Shown: piece by piece, positions 17,621-26,649 of the stretch
How positions within the stretch are numbered: position 1 is the stretch's first letter
Layout: each line of letters opens with the position of its first letter
From: Kumtagia ephedrae
GTDB lineage: Bacteria; Pseudomonadota; Alphaproteobacteria; Rhizobiales; Rhizobiaceae
DNA: 64,000 bases
Direction of reading: 5' to 3'
Assembly: GCF_003012745.1 (NCBI RefSeq)
Contig: NZ_PXYK01000011.1
Location: 1-64,000, forward strand
Program-made: the position numbers and the translations under genes
Notes under the pieces: model-generated
Database searches by the model: none
What the model saw: only the letters and a program-made list of their open reading frames with translations
Told to the model about the DNA's origin: nothing

Positions 17621-17640
17621 TCGAGCCGGCCGTCGGAAGG

Positions 17641-17689
17641 GAGGGTGACGCCCTCTCATCAGGCCGGCCACCTTCTCCCGGGAGAAGGT
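17641..17689. terminator. Two hairpins after the first SDR gene
   Basis: GAGGGTGACGCCCTC (17641-17655) and the perfect 20-base palindrome ACCTTCTCCCGGGAGAAGGT (17670-17689) follow the stop codon at 17620. There is no U-run, so a REP-like or rho-dependent role is as likely as intrinsic termination. The rest of the 266-base gap to the next SDR shows no convincing gene. Confidence 0.4.
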
Positions 17690-17886
17690 ACCGGATTCAC
17701 ACTTGAAACTTGCGCTGCCGGCATCGCGGAAGAGATTGTCTTCATCGGCTCCGACTTCGCCACCGCCGAGGCGGCTGGCTTCACCATGAAATCGACGCTG
17801 GTGCCTTGCCCAAAGGGCCGGCGAGAGGCGATGGTCGAGCCTGGAGACGCGATGGCGCGGACAAGACAGTCGGGCAGGAGCAATTG

Positions 17887-18633
17887 ATGAACCATATCGA
17901 TCTCGAAGGACAGACGGCCGTGGTGACCGGCGGCGCGCAAGGCCTCGGGCTGGCCATGGCCGAGCGGATCGCGCGCTCCGGCGGCAAAGTCAGCCTTTGG
18001 GACGTCAACACGGATGAGCTCACCAGGGCGGCGGAAGCGATCGGCCCAGCGGCGAGCGCGGTGGCGGTCGACATCACCGACCCCGAAGCGGTCATGGCGG
18101 CATTGGCGAAGACGGAAGCGGCGGCGGGACCGGTGTCGATCCTGGTCAACTCGGCCGGCATCGCCGGACCCAACCATACGCTCGACGCCTATCCGCTGGA
18201 GGACTGGTATCGCGTCATCGCCATCAACCTGAACGGCACCTTCCACGTCAACCGCGCCGTGGTGCCGGGCATGAAGGCGCGCAACTATGGCCGCATCGTC
18301 AACATCGCCTCGATCGCCGGCAAGGAAGGCAATCCCAACGCCAGCGCCTATTCCGCCTCCAAGGCGGGCGTCATCGGCCTCACCAAATCGCTCGGCAAGG
18401 AGCTCGCGGGCTACGACATCGCCGTCAACTGCATCACGCCGGCGGCGGCGCGCACACCGATCTTCGCCCAGATGAAGCAGGAGCACATCGACTACATGCT
18501 GGCGAAGATCCCGCGCAACCGCTTCCTCGAGGTCGACGAGGCGGCCAACATGGTCGCCTGGCTGGTGTCGAAGGAGAACAGTTTTACCACCGCCTCGGTG
18601 TTCGACCTGTCGGGCGGGCGCGCCACCTATTGA
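17887..18633 (+). CDS. Short-chain dehydrogenase/reductase (3-oxoacyl-ACP reductase-like)
   Basis: This 248-residue classical SDR has the cofactor motif TGGAQGLGLAMAE near residues 14-26 and NSAGIAG in the middle. The catalytic SIAGKEGN serine region is followed by YSASKAGVIG. It ends FDLSGGRATY, the normal family end. The ATG at 17887 is preceded by CAGGAG. It shares about a third of its residues with the SDR at 16868 by eye, so the two are separate family members rather than a recent duplication. An L-fucose or sugar dehydrogenase role is possible but not shown. Confidence 0.88.
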   Translation: MNHIDLEGQTAVVTGGAQGLGLAMAERIARSGGKVSLWDVNTDELTRAAEAIGPAASAVAVDITDPEAVMAALAKTEAAAGPVSILVNSAGIAGPNHTLDAYPLEDWYRVIAINLNGTFHVNRAVVPGMKARNYGRIVNIASIAGKEGNPNASAYSASKAGVIGLTKSLGKELAGYDIAVNCITPAAARTPIFAQMKQEHIDYMLAKIPRNRFLEVDEAANMVAWLVSKENSFTTASVFDLSGGRATY

Positions 18634-18959
18634 CGACAGCAAGGCCTCGGACCGCCGGCGTCCGCTGAACCTGCGTCCGCGCAACTGCCGGGTCGGCAGG
18701 GGCGGCTCTTGGCTTCCGCTGTGCCCTGGTTCATCGACCCTCCAGAGCGCGCCCCGTAGAGCGACGCGAGCTACCGGTGAAGACGCCGGCGGAGCCTTGG
18801 CGTCGGCACGGCCGCTGAGACAAACCGATACAATTTCGCAGGCTGCGGGCAAAGTCCTGCGACAAGCGCCCCCTATGGTGCGACCGTCGGCTGGTGTTGC
18901 GGCCGAGGCCCGGCCGATAGGACCGGGTCCCACCCGCAGGACAGATCTGGAGAATTGCC
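18634..18959. other. 326-base gap with no recognised feature
   Basis: I see no gene with a credible start and family match here. The last bases carry CTGGAG, the ribosome site for the aldo/keto reductase. A promoter for that gene presumably lies here, but no clear -35/-10 pair was found. Confidence 0.4.
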
Positions 18960-20063
18960 ATGATGACGCCCCGCGCCATCCCCCCGATATCGCGCCGCTC
19001 CTTCCTGGGCACGGTCGCCGCGGGCTCGGCGCTTGCCGCGGCCGTGCCGGCGCGCTCGGCCGTGCCGGCCCAGGAAATCGCCGGCTCCAGGATCCTGCGG
19101 ACGATCCCCAGGACCGGAGAGCCCGTGCCGGCGATCGGCATGGGGAGCCTGCACACCTTCGACGTATTCCCCGGCGGCCCGCGCGGGAACATCATGGAGA
19201 TCATGCGGCGCTTCTACATGGGTGGCGGACGGGTGGTCGACACCTCGCCGCTGTACGGCGCCTCGGAGGTCAATATCGGCGACTTCGCCACCGTGCTGGG
19301 GATCAGCGACGAGCTGTTCATCGCCAACAAGGTGTCCGTCACCGGCGATCATCCCGACGACGGCAGCCATGCCCGCCAGAGCTTCGAGCAGTCGCTGCAG
19401 CGGCTGTGGCGCGGCGGCCTGGACGTCGTGCACGTTCACGCCACGGCGAACAGCGCCGTCATGATCCCGCTGCTCAACGCCTGGAAGCGCGAGGGCCGCA
19501 TCCGCCATCTCGGCGTCTCGCACCACGAGGGCCTCGGCTTCGACGCGCTTACGCAGTGGGTCGAGGCAGGCGAGATCGATTTCGTCCAGCTTCCTTATTC
19601 GATCCACACGCGAACGGCCGAGCAGCGCGTGCTCGAGGCCGCGGCAGACCAAGGCGTCGCCGTGCTCACCACCATGCCGTTCGAGAAGGCGCGGCTGTTC
19701 AGGATCGTCGAAGGCCGCCCGCTTCCCGGTTTCGCGCGCGAGATCGGCGTGGAGAACTGGGCGCAGTTCTTCCTGAAATGGGTGATCTCGCACCCGGCAA
19801 TCACCTGCGCGGTGCCTGCGACCACCGATCCTGACCATATGAGCGAGAATATCGGGGCGTTGCAGGGGCAGTTGCCCGACGCTGGCATGCGGGCGCGCAT
19901 GCTGCGGCACATGGAAGCCATCCCCGGATTTGCGGCGCTGGCCGCGATGCCGCCTTATCCCGACAAGCAGTTGCAGGGCTTTGCGCGGCCGGTGCGACGG
20001 TCGCCGTCAAATGCCGTGATCCGGCAGCAGGATCGGCCGCGCGGGCACAGCAAGGTCATCTGA
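18960..20063 (+). CDS. Tat-exported aldo/keto reductase
   Basis: This 367-residue protein has a twin-arginine signal: SRRSFLG at residues 11-17, then a hydrophobic alanine-rich stretch to about residue 34. The aldo/keto reductase barrel follows. The tetrad residues are recognisable in GGGRVVDTSPLYGASEV (aspartate and tyrosine), FIANKVSV (lysine) and VVHVHAT (histidine). Export of a folded NAD(P)H-type enzyme is unusual, because periplasm lacks free cofactor, so the cofactor must be bound before export. The ATG at 18960 is preceded by GGAG. It converges on the autotransporter gene with a 32-base gap. Confidence 0.85.
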   Translation: MMTPRAIPPISRRSFLGTVAAGSALAAAVPARSAVPAQEIAGSRILRTIPRTGEPVPAIGMGSLHTFDVFPGGPRGNIMEIMRRFYMGGGRVVDTSPLYGASEVNIGDFATVLGISDELFIANKVSVTGDHPDDGSHARQSFEQSLQRLWRGGLDVVHVHATANSAVMIPLLNAWKREGRIRHLGVSHHEGLGFDALTQWVEAGEIDFVQLPYSIHTRTAEQRVLEAAADQGVAVLTTMPFEKARLFRIVEGRPLPGFAREIGVENWAQFFLKWVISHPAITCAVPATTDPDHMSENIGALQGQLPDAGMRARMLRHMEAIPGFAALAAMPPYPDKQLQGFARPVRRSPSNAVIRQQDRPRGHSKVI

Positions 20064-20095
20064 CGCAAGCCCACCACGGCCGTTCGCCCCGCCGT

Positions 20096-22912
20096 TCAGA
20101 ACTTCAAGGTGAGGCTGCCGCTGAAGCCGTGATCCCGCGCCGAGCCGGCGATCTGCCCGGCATAGGTGAGGCCGAGCGAGGCCGCGGGCGCGATGGCGAG
20201 GTCGAGACCGGCTTCCAGTACCAGCGCATCCCTGGCGATCGGCAGTCCTTCGGCATCGAACGACCCGCCGCCGGCCAGCGCCATCGCCGTCGTCGGCACC
20301 ACGTCGCCGAAGGCGTGCCGCCAGCCCAGCGTGCCGCGCGCCGTCGCCGCCAGGCTGCCGATGTCGAAGCCGGCGGAGGCATGGACGCCCAGCGTTGCGA
20401 ACGTTGTATCGGTCGTCGACGCGGCGGCGGTGAGCCCCAGGGGACCGCCGTCCTTCTCGGTGAAGCCATCGGCCCTGACGCGCGCATAGGCGAGGCCGGC
20501 GAACGGCTCCAGTTCCATCCTCGCGGCGGGAAGCCGGTAGCCGAGCTCGCCGAACAGCTGCGCGGTGCCGGCGTCGTAGCCGGCAGTCGGATTGCCGCCC
20601 AGCCAGCCAAGCCAGGTCTCGCGCCGCGTCTCGACGTCGTGCCAGCTGTAGGCGGCGCCGGTGCGCAGCGCCAGCGCTCCCCATTCGGCGCCGCCATAGA
20701 TGCCGAGGTGGATGTTCTTCGAGGAGCCCGAGGCGAGGGACTGCTCGAAGCTGGTATGGCTGTAGCCGCCGAGAACACCCACGCGCCAGGCGTCTCCCAC
20801 TGCCGCGTCGCCGCCGAACAGCAGGCCGCCGACGGAATGGTCGAGCCCTGCGGCGCTGCCGTTGGCGTCAATCTCGCCGCGAGCGCCCAGCACCTGGCTC
20901 CAGACGGCGAAACGGTCCGTGGTGGCGGCCGCCGGCGCCGCACCGTCCGGGCCATAGGCCATGACCGGCAACGGCGCTGCGCCCGCATCGGCGAAGGTCG
21001 AGCGCAGCCGTGCCGTCGCGGCGTGGCTGAGGAGGCTGCTCTGCTCGATGAGCAGGCCGGAGAGCGATGCGTGAATCTCGCCGCTGAGGGATGCGAAGGG
21101 TGCTTCGCCGGTGAATATCCCGATAGCGTTGTCGTAGAGGATGTTGCCGATGCCGAGGCTCTCGATGGTGCCGGCGACCGCCGCGCCGTTGCCGCTTGAC
21201 GCCAGGTCGGCGAAGGCGACCTCGTTGCGGGCGACGTCGAGATGGACGGCGGCCGGATCGTAGGCGAGGGCGAAGTCCAGGAATGCATAGCAATTGCAGA
21301 CCTCGGCGAAGCGCCCGGTGACGCCACCGGCGGCCGACAGGATGGTATGGCGCCCGTCGCCTCTGTAGCCGCCGGGTGCCACCAGCACGTCGACCGCGCC
21401 GCCCTCGAGGGCGGCGGTGCCGGTGACGTCGAGCCGGCTGGTTCCGTCGGGGGCTCCGAGTTCCACCACCAGCCAGGAGTTCGCCCGCTGGCGGTAGTTG
21501 CCGTCGACGGTGAGCACCCCGCCGAGCACGTTCCAGCCGGCATAGACGGCACCGGCATTGTCGACGTCGCCGTGGACAGTGCCGGTGCCGGCGAGCAGGC
21601 CCGACTGCTCGACGAAGGTATCGGAGGCGATGCTGCCGCCGATGGCGAGCGCCCCGCCGTCGATGCGGGTGTCGCCGCCATAGGTGCTGTCGCCCGTCAG
21701 GACGAGCGTCCCGTCGCCGGATTTGATCAGCCCGCCATCGCCGGTGATGTCGTTCTCCCAGACGCTGGTGCCTTCATCGATGACGACGTGCAGGTCGCCC
21801 CAGTCGAACGCGCCGGGGCCGCGCACCGCCTTGCCGACGTTCAGCAGGCCATAGCCGAAGATCTCGTCGACACCGGCCGGACCAACGTCGCGAGCAGTGC
21901 CGAGCAGCACCTGGCGCACCTGCGACATCGTCATATAGGGGAACATCTGCGAGACCAGCGCGGCAGCACCGGCGACATGCGGGGCGGCGTATGAAGTGCC
22001 GTACGCGGTGCGATACCCTCCGCCGGGCACGGCACCGAAGATGTCGGCGCTATCCGGCCATTCCCACATGTCTGTTTCGGGGTTCCATTCGTAGTGACTG
22101 CCGCCGGGCGCCGACAGACACCAGTTCATGGCGACCCCGCATTGATTCGACCAACTTGCCAACTGCGTTGGTGTGACCGCCACAACGGCGAGCCAGCCGG
22201 ATTCCAGCTCGGAAAAATAATGAGGGAGCCCTGCCGGGAAGGTCGGACTGTCGTCCCCGCCGTTACCGCTTGAGAAGATCATCAGGGCGCCGCCATCGAC
22301 AGCACGATGCGCGGCGGAAACAATGTTCGGAGAGAATTCGCTCCAGGCTTCGGCGGGATAGTCGGTGATCGGATTGCCGTTCCATCCCCAACTGTTGTTG
22401 ATGATGCGGACATCCTGTTTCAGAAGTTGGTCCCAGGCGGAGGCCGCTCTCGGGTCCCAAACATTGTTTCCATTCTCGTCGAACCAACTGTCCTTGTCCC
22501 ATATTCGAGCGGCGAAGATTTCCGCACCGGAAGCCACGCCATGCATGCCGGCGCCGTCCCGGTTTGCGCCTAGGATCGAAGTGACCATGGTTCCGTGTCC
22601 GTCGTGATCGATCAGGTCCGGCGAACCAGCCACATGATCATACCCCCCGCCGACACGGCCGGCGAATTCAGGGTGATTGATGTCCAGGCCGCTATCGACA
22701 ACCCCGACCTTCACGCCGCTGCCGTCGACGCCCCTAGCATAGGCATCGGCGGCGTTGATCATGTCCAGTCCCCATTGGGCGCGGTATTCCGGCGTCTTCC
22801 ATGTCTCGGGATCGCTGGGATCGCCGGCCGTCTGCGCCAGCGCCGCTGCCGGGAAGGCGACGGACAGGAGAAGCGTGGCCGCGCGGCCGGCGCGGCGACT
22901 TGCGTTCTTCAT
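20096..22912 (-). CDS. Subtilisin-type serine protease autotransporter
   Basis: This 938-residue type V secreted protein starts with a signal peptide of about 27 residues (MKNASRRAGRAATLLLSVAF then PAAALAQ). An S8 protease domain follows: the aspartate in GVVDSGLD, the histidine in DHDGHGTMV and the serine in YGTSYAAPHVAGAAA are all present. A passenger segment with beta-helix repeats (GDGTLVLTGDSTYGGDTRID) leads to a C-terminal autotransporter barrel of about 270 residues ending in SLTLKF, with the terminal phenylalanine needed for outer-membrane assembly. I chose the ATG at 22912, with CGAGGGC upstream, over an upstream frame start at 23032. The substrate is unknown. Confidence 0.92.
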   Translation of the reverse strand: MKNASRRAGRAATLLLSVAFPAAALAQTAGDPSDPETWKTPEYRAQWGLDMINAADAYARGVDGSGVKVGVVDSGLDINHPEFAGRVGGGYDHVAGSPDLIDHDGHGTMVTSILGANRDGAGMHGVASGAEIFAARIWDKDSWFDENGNNVWDPRAASAWDQLLKQDVRIINNSWGWNGNPITDYPAEAWSEFSPNIVSAAHRAVDGGALMIFSSGNGGDDSPTFPAGLPHYFSELESGWLAVVAVTPTQLASWSNQCGVAMNWCLSAPGGSHYEWNPETDMWEWPDSADIFGAVPGGGYRTAYGTSYAAPHVAGAAALVSQMFPYMTMSQVRQVLLGTARDVGPAGVDEIFGYGLLNVGKAVRGPGAFDWGDLHVVIDEGTSVWENDITGDGGLIKSGDGTLVLTGDSTYGGDTRIDGGALAIGGSIASDTFVEQSGLLAGTGTVHGDVDNAGAVYAGWNVLGGVLTVDGNYRQRANSWLVVELGAPDGTSRLDVTGTAALEGGAVDVLVAPGGYRGDGRHTILSAAGGVTGRFAEVCNCYAFLDFALAYDPAAVHLDVARNEVAFADLASSGNGAAVAGTIESLGIGNILYDNAIGIFTGEAPFASLSGEIHASLSGLLIEQSSLLSHAATARLRSTFADAGAAPLPVMAYGPDGAAPAAATTDRFAVWSQVLGARGEIDANGSAAGLDHSVGGLLFGGDAAVGDAWRVGVLGGYSHTSFEQSLASGSSKNIHLGIYGGAEWGALALRTGAAYSWHDVETRRETWLGWLGGNPTAGYDAGTAQLFGELGYRLPAARMELEPFAGLAYARVRADGFTEKDGGPLGLTAAASTTDTTFATLGVHASAGFDIGSLAATARGTLGWRHAFGDVVPTTAMALAGGGSFDAEGLPIARDALVLEAGLDLAIAPAASLGLTYAGQIAGSARDHGFSGSLTLKF

Positions 22913-23023
22913 CTTGAATGCCCTCGAAAGCCGACGCGGCTGGCCGCTGATGCGCTGGACGAGGCGAACCGCCGATTCACTTCGATCCGTCAACAGGATA
23001 CAAAGAGCGTGGATGCCCGGAGA

Positions 23024-23041
23024 ATACGGCACCTGCCGTAT
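23024..23041. promoter_or_regulatory. 18-bp palindrome upstream of the autotransporter gene
   Basis: ATACGGCACCTGCCGTAT is an inverted repeat of ATACGGCA. It lies 112 bases before the autotransporter start. Its exact reverse complement occurs at 23835-23852 ahead of the LysE-family gene, pointing to a shared regulator. Confidence 0.6.
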
Positions 23042-23113
23042 ATCGGCCGTGCCGGAACGGCTTTTCCCGGGTCCGCCGCGGCGGCGCGGGCAAATGCGAT
23101 GGTGCGGCGCATG

Positions 23114-23731
23114 TCAGGCGTGGTGCCCGGCGAGCGCGACGCCCAGGCCGATCAGGATCGAGCCGCAGGCTTTCGGTATCACCCAGCCGGCCCTGCCGGC
23201 GGAGAAGCGGGAGAGGGCGGCCGAGGCGAGGCCGACCGCCGCCAGGTCGGCAAGCGAGAAGACGAGATTGACGGCCACGCCAAGGATCAGGAACTGCATC
23301 CACAGCGGCACGGCGGCCGACGGGTCGACGAATTGCGGCAGGAAGGTCAGGAAGAACAGCGCCGTCTTCGGGTTGAGGATCTCGACGACGACGCTGTCGC
23401 GGAACGTGCTCGGTTGCGGGCGGGCGGCATCGGCGCTGCTTCAGTCGCCGCCGAACACCATGGCAAGGCCGAGCCACACGAGATAAGCGGCGCCGGCGAA
23501 GCGGATCGCCGCATAGACGGCCGGCGCGCTTTCGACGAGCGATGCCAGCCCGATCGCGGCCGCGGCGATATGCACATAGCAGCCGAGATGGATGCCGAGG
23601 GCCGCCATCATGCCGGCCCGCCGGCCATGCGCCAGTGTCTGTGCCGTCATGTAGAGGATCGCCGGGCCGGGCATGCAGGCGAAGGCGAGCGTGGCTATGA
23701 CGAACGGCATCCATGGCGCAAATGACGGCAT
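23114..23731 (-). pseudogene. LysE-family exporter interrupted by an in-frame TGA
   Basis: The frame from the ATG at 23731 (MPSFAPWMPFVIATLAFACM) encodes the first transmembrane half, then meets TGA at 23443-23441. In the same frame, without any shift, it continues RPQPSTFRDSVVVEILNPKT and ends at 23114 after the last membrane helices. Read through, the product would be 205 residues, the normal length for this amino acid and metabolite exporter family. The motif FACMPGPAILYMTAQTL and the block EILNPKTALFFLTFLPQFV are both conserved. The simplest reading is a recent nonsense mutation, or a base-call error. Confidence 0.85.
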
Positions 23732-23834
23732 GGCAGATCCTCCCGATCTCTGTCCGCTTCGTGTCGAGCGGCCTTTCCGGCTTGCGGTTGCTTGCCGGAG
23801 GCGGGAGGGATAGGGGCGGGATGGACCGCAAGAC

Positions 23835-23852
23835 ATACGGCAGGTGCCGTAT
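23835..23852. promoter_or_regulatory. 18-bp palindrome upstream of the LysE-family gene
   Basis: ATACGGCAGGTGCCGTAT is the exact reverse complement of the site at 23024-23041 and lies 104 bases before the LysE start, nearly the same distance as its twin from the autotransporter start. It is 90 bases beyond the stop of the response regulator gene. Confidence 0.6.
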
Positions 23853-23942
23853 TTGGTGCGCCTGGCCGGCCGGCTAGGCTCGCAATGGTTAAGGCAATGC
23901 TACCGCGTCATCGACGATTGGCCGGAGGAGCCGGAAATGGCG

Positions 23943-24602
23943 TCAGCCCGCGGGCAGTCCCAGCCGCACGGCATAGGCCGTCAGTTCGGCGGCGCTGTGA
24001 AGGTTCAGCTTGCGCATCAGGTTCTCCCGATGCTTGCGGGCGGTCAGCGGGCTGATGCCGAGCCGTTCGGCGACCATGCGGGCGGTCTGTCCCTGTGCCA
24101 CCAGCAGCAGGATCTGGCGTTCGCGCAGGGTCAGCGGAATCGGCGACACGACCTGCTCGCCGTCAGGCAGCCTGGCGGTGCGCGCCGGCTCCGTCAGGGC
24201 GAAGCGGACGGAGCGGGCGATGTAGGTGCCGCCTTTCCTGACCGCCGCGACGGCGTCGGCGAGCTCGGCCGGGTCGCCGTCCTTGGTCAGATAGCCGCTG
24301 GCGCCGGCCTCAATGGCGGCGCGCACCGTGCGCGGCTCGACATTGGCCGTCAGCACCAGGATTCGCAGCCGCGGCGCCAGCGAGCGGATGTCGGAGATGA
24401 GCTGGATGCCCGCGACGCCCGGCATGCCGAGATCGAGGATGAGCAGGTCGGCGCGGGTTTCCCGCACGAGCCCGAGCAGCGCCTCGCCGTCCGCGGCCTC
24501 GCCGACCACCGCCACGTCGTCCAGGGTGGAGAGGAGCATCTTCAGCCCCTCCCGCACGATGGCGTGGTCCTCGGCGAGAATAACGGCAAGCGGACGGTTC
24601 AT
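23943..24602 (-). CDS. LuxR/NarL-family response regulator
   Basis: This 219-residue response regulator has a receiver domain with acidic residues in VILAEDHAIVREG, the phosphorylated aspartate D57 in LLILDLGMPG and the lysine of GYLTKDGDP. A C-terminal LuxR-type helix-turn-helix follows (LTLRERQILLLVAQG, then AERLGISPLTARKHRENLMRKL). I chose the ATG at 24602 rather than an in-frame TTG at 24629, which runs into the divergent promoter. It is divergent from the hybrid kinase gene with 44 bases between starts and is probably its partner. The twin palindromes nearby are candidate targets. Confidence 0.93.
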   Translation of the reverse strand: MNRPLAVILAEDHAIVREGLKMLLSTLDDVAVVGEAADGEALLGLVRETRADLLILDLGMPGVAGIQLISDIRSLAPRLRILVLTANVEPRTVRAAIEAGASGYLTKDGDPAELADAVAAVRKGGTYIARSVRFALTEPARTARLPDGEQVVSPIPLTLRERQILLLVAQGQTARMVAERLGISPLTARKHRENLMRKLNLHSAAELTAYAVRLGLPAG

Positions 24603-24646
24603 TCGCGCACTATACTCGAGTCGGTGCAATTTCCGGTTGCCAATCC

Positions 24647-26455
24647 ATGAAAAACGAACTCCCGTTGGATCAAGTGGTCGTGGGCAGCGTGCCGTTGTCG
24701 GCAGGCTTGTCCGCGACTCCGCAGGACGACCGGATTCGCGAGGCGCTGGTCGAGCTTCTCTACCGCAATTCCTACGGCGTGGTAGCCGCCAACGTCCTGA
24801 TCTCGCTGCCGGCGGCCTACATCCTCAGCAGCGTCGTGTCGCCGCGCTGGTTCGTCGGCTGGCTTGTCGCGCTGTACCTGCTGACGGCCGCGCGGGTGGT
24901 CGCGGCGCGGCTGTTCTTCCGCCACGCCGGGAAGGGGGGATCGGTGGCCCGCTGGGCGTGGCTCGCGGCCGTCATGTCCTGGCTCTCGGGACTGATGTGG
25001 GGCATGCTCGGCTGGGTCGGCTTCCTGCCGCACGAGCCGCTGCTGTTCGCCTTCACAGTGATCGTGCTCACTGGGCTCGTGTGCGGCACGGTGCCGTCGC
25101 TCTCGGCCTTCCCGCCGGCCCTCGTTGGCTCGATCCTCGCTACCATCGTGCCGGTGGCGATCCGCTGTCTCAGCAGCGAGGGCGAGGTCTTCGGCGCCTA
25201 TCTCTTCCTGATCGGCAGCCTGGTGGCGATCAACCTTTATTATTGCCGCGTCACCTACCGCATGCTTCGCGAGACAGTGAGGCTGCGCACCGAGAATGTC
25301 GAACTCATCGGCCGGCTCGAGGACGAGCGCGACCGCGCGCAGGCCGCCGACCGGGCCAAGACGCGCTTCCTGGCCGCCGCCAGCCACGATCTGCGCCAGC
25401 CCATCCATGCGCTCAGCCTGCTGGTCTCGACGCTGTCGATGATGGGGCAGCGGGGCGCCGTCGCCGCCGCGGATGCGCGCTCGATCGCCGGCAAGGCGAA
25501 GTCGATGGTCGGCAATCTCAGCGGGCTGCTCAATGCGCTGCTCGACATCTCCAAGCTCGACGCCGGCGTGGTGACGGTTGAGCGGGAGACCGTCGACCTG
25601 GGTGAGCTCTTCCGCAACCTGCGCCAGGAATTCGCGCCGACGGCCGGGGAACGCGGGCTCGGCTGGCGCGTGGTGGAGACCGGCCTGCACGTCGACAGCG
25701 ACCCGATGATGCTGAAGCGCATTCTGGACAATCTGCTCTCCAACGCCTTCCGCTACACGACGGCGGGACGCGTCCTGCTCGGCTGCCGGCGGCGCGGCGC
25801 GGCGGTGGAGATCCAGGTGTGGGACACCGGACCGGGGATTCCCACTGATCAGCAGGCGGCCGTCTTCGAGGAGTTCGTGCAGCTGCACAATCCGGCGCGC
25901 GACCGCGCCCAGGGGCTGGGGCTCGGCCTCGCCATCGTGCGCCGCACAACCGAGCTTCTGGGGCATCCGCTGAAGCTGGTCTCCGTTTCCGGACGCGGCT
26001 CGATGTTCTCCGTCACGGTCCCGCTGGTGCAGGCGGCGAAACCTCCTCGTGCCGCTTCCGATGTCCGGATGGACGGCGCCCCGCTCGGCATCATGGTGGT
26101 GGAGGACGAGCAGGACGTTCTCGGCGCGCTGGTGCAGATGCTCGAGTTCGACGGCCACCGCGTCTATGCCGGCCGCTCGGCCGGCGAGGTCATGAACGCC
26201 CACGCGGCAGCGCAAGACGGCTCCGCGTCGGTCGGCGTGATCGTCGCCGACTACCGCCTGAAGGACCATGCAACGGGGGTCGAGGCGATCGATGCCCTGT
26301 ACGATTATCTCGGCCGCGCGGTTCCGGCGATCATCGTCACCGGCGACACCTCGCCGGCGCGCATCAAGGAGGCGGCGCGGAGCGGGCACCGCCTGCTGCA
26401 CAAGCCGGTCAGCGGCGAGGATTTGCGCGAGGCGATCCGCCGCGAGGCGGGGTAG
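24647..26455 (+). CDS. Hybrid sensor histidine kinase with C-terminal receiver
   Basis: This 602-residue membrane kinase has five or six hydrophobic helices in residues 43-200 and no large periplasmic loop. A short coiled segment follows (about 208-240), then a dimerisation box with H247 (ASHDLRQPIHALSLL). The N box is near 361 (DNLLSNAFRYT), G1 near 393 (DTGPGI) and G2 near 422 (QGLGLGLAIVR). A receiver domain spans about 479-600, with the acceptor aspartate D535 in VIVADYRLKD. The sequence contains no separate phosphotransfer domain. The gene diverges from the response regulator gene. The signal sensed is unknown, but a membrane-embedded sensor is implied. Confidence 0.92.
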   Translation: MKNELPLDQVVVGSVPLSAGLSATPQDDRIREALVELLYRNSYGVVAANVLISLPAAYILSSVVSPRWFVGWLVALYLLTAARVVAARLFFRHAGKGGSVARWAWLAAVMSWLSGLMWGMLGWVGFLPHEPLLFAFTVIVLTGLVCGTVPSLSAFPPALVGSILATIVPVAIRCLSSEGEVFGAYLFLIGSLVAINLYYCRVTYRMLRETVRLRTENVELIGRLEDERDRAQAADRAKTRFLAAASHDLRQPIHALSLLVSTLSMMGQRGAVAAADARSIAGKAKSMVGNLSGLLNALLDISKLDAGVVTVERETVDLGELFRNLRQEFAPTAGERGLGWRVVETGLHVDSDPMMLKRILDNLLSNAFRYTTAGRVLLGCRRRGAAVEIQVWDTGPGIPTDQQAAVFEEFVQLHNPARDRAQGLGLGLAIVRRTTELLGHPLKLVSVSGRGSMFSVTVPLVQAAKPPRAASDVRMDGAPLGIMVVEDEQDVLGALVQMLEFDGHRVYAGRSAGEVMNAHAAAQDGSASVGVIVADYRLKDHATGVEAIDALYDYLGRAVPAIIVTGDTSPARIKEAARSGHRLLHKPVSGEDLREAIRREAG

Positions 26456-26569
26456 GGGAAATCCGTTCCGACAGCTTCGGATCCGAGGCAGGAGTGCCGG
26501 TGCGAAAAGGCATGTTCGGCGTCTTGCCAGGCTCCGAGAAAAAATTTCGGACAGAAAGTCGCCTTCCGC

Positions 26570-26623
26570 CCCGCCCGTTCGTCCTCTGCGGAGAAGCCGG
26601 CTTCCCTCGCCCGAACGGGCGGG
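26570..26623. repeat. Inverted repeat between the kinase and MFS genes
   Basis: CCCGCCCGTTCG (26570-26581) and CGAACGGGCGGG (26612-26623) are perfect reverse complements with a 30-base loop. It lies just upstream of the MFS start and could act as a terminator for the kinase gene or a leader structure. There is no U-run. Confidence 0.4.
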
Positions 26624-26649
26624 AACGCCGGCAGGCAGCGAGGTGCTCC

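Noticed and set aside
17645-17887. Possible 80-residue gene before the second SDR
   Set aside because: It lacks a ribosome site, overlaps hairpins at its start and has no recognisable domain.
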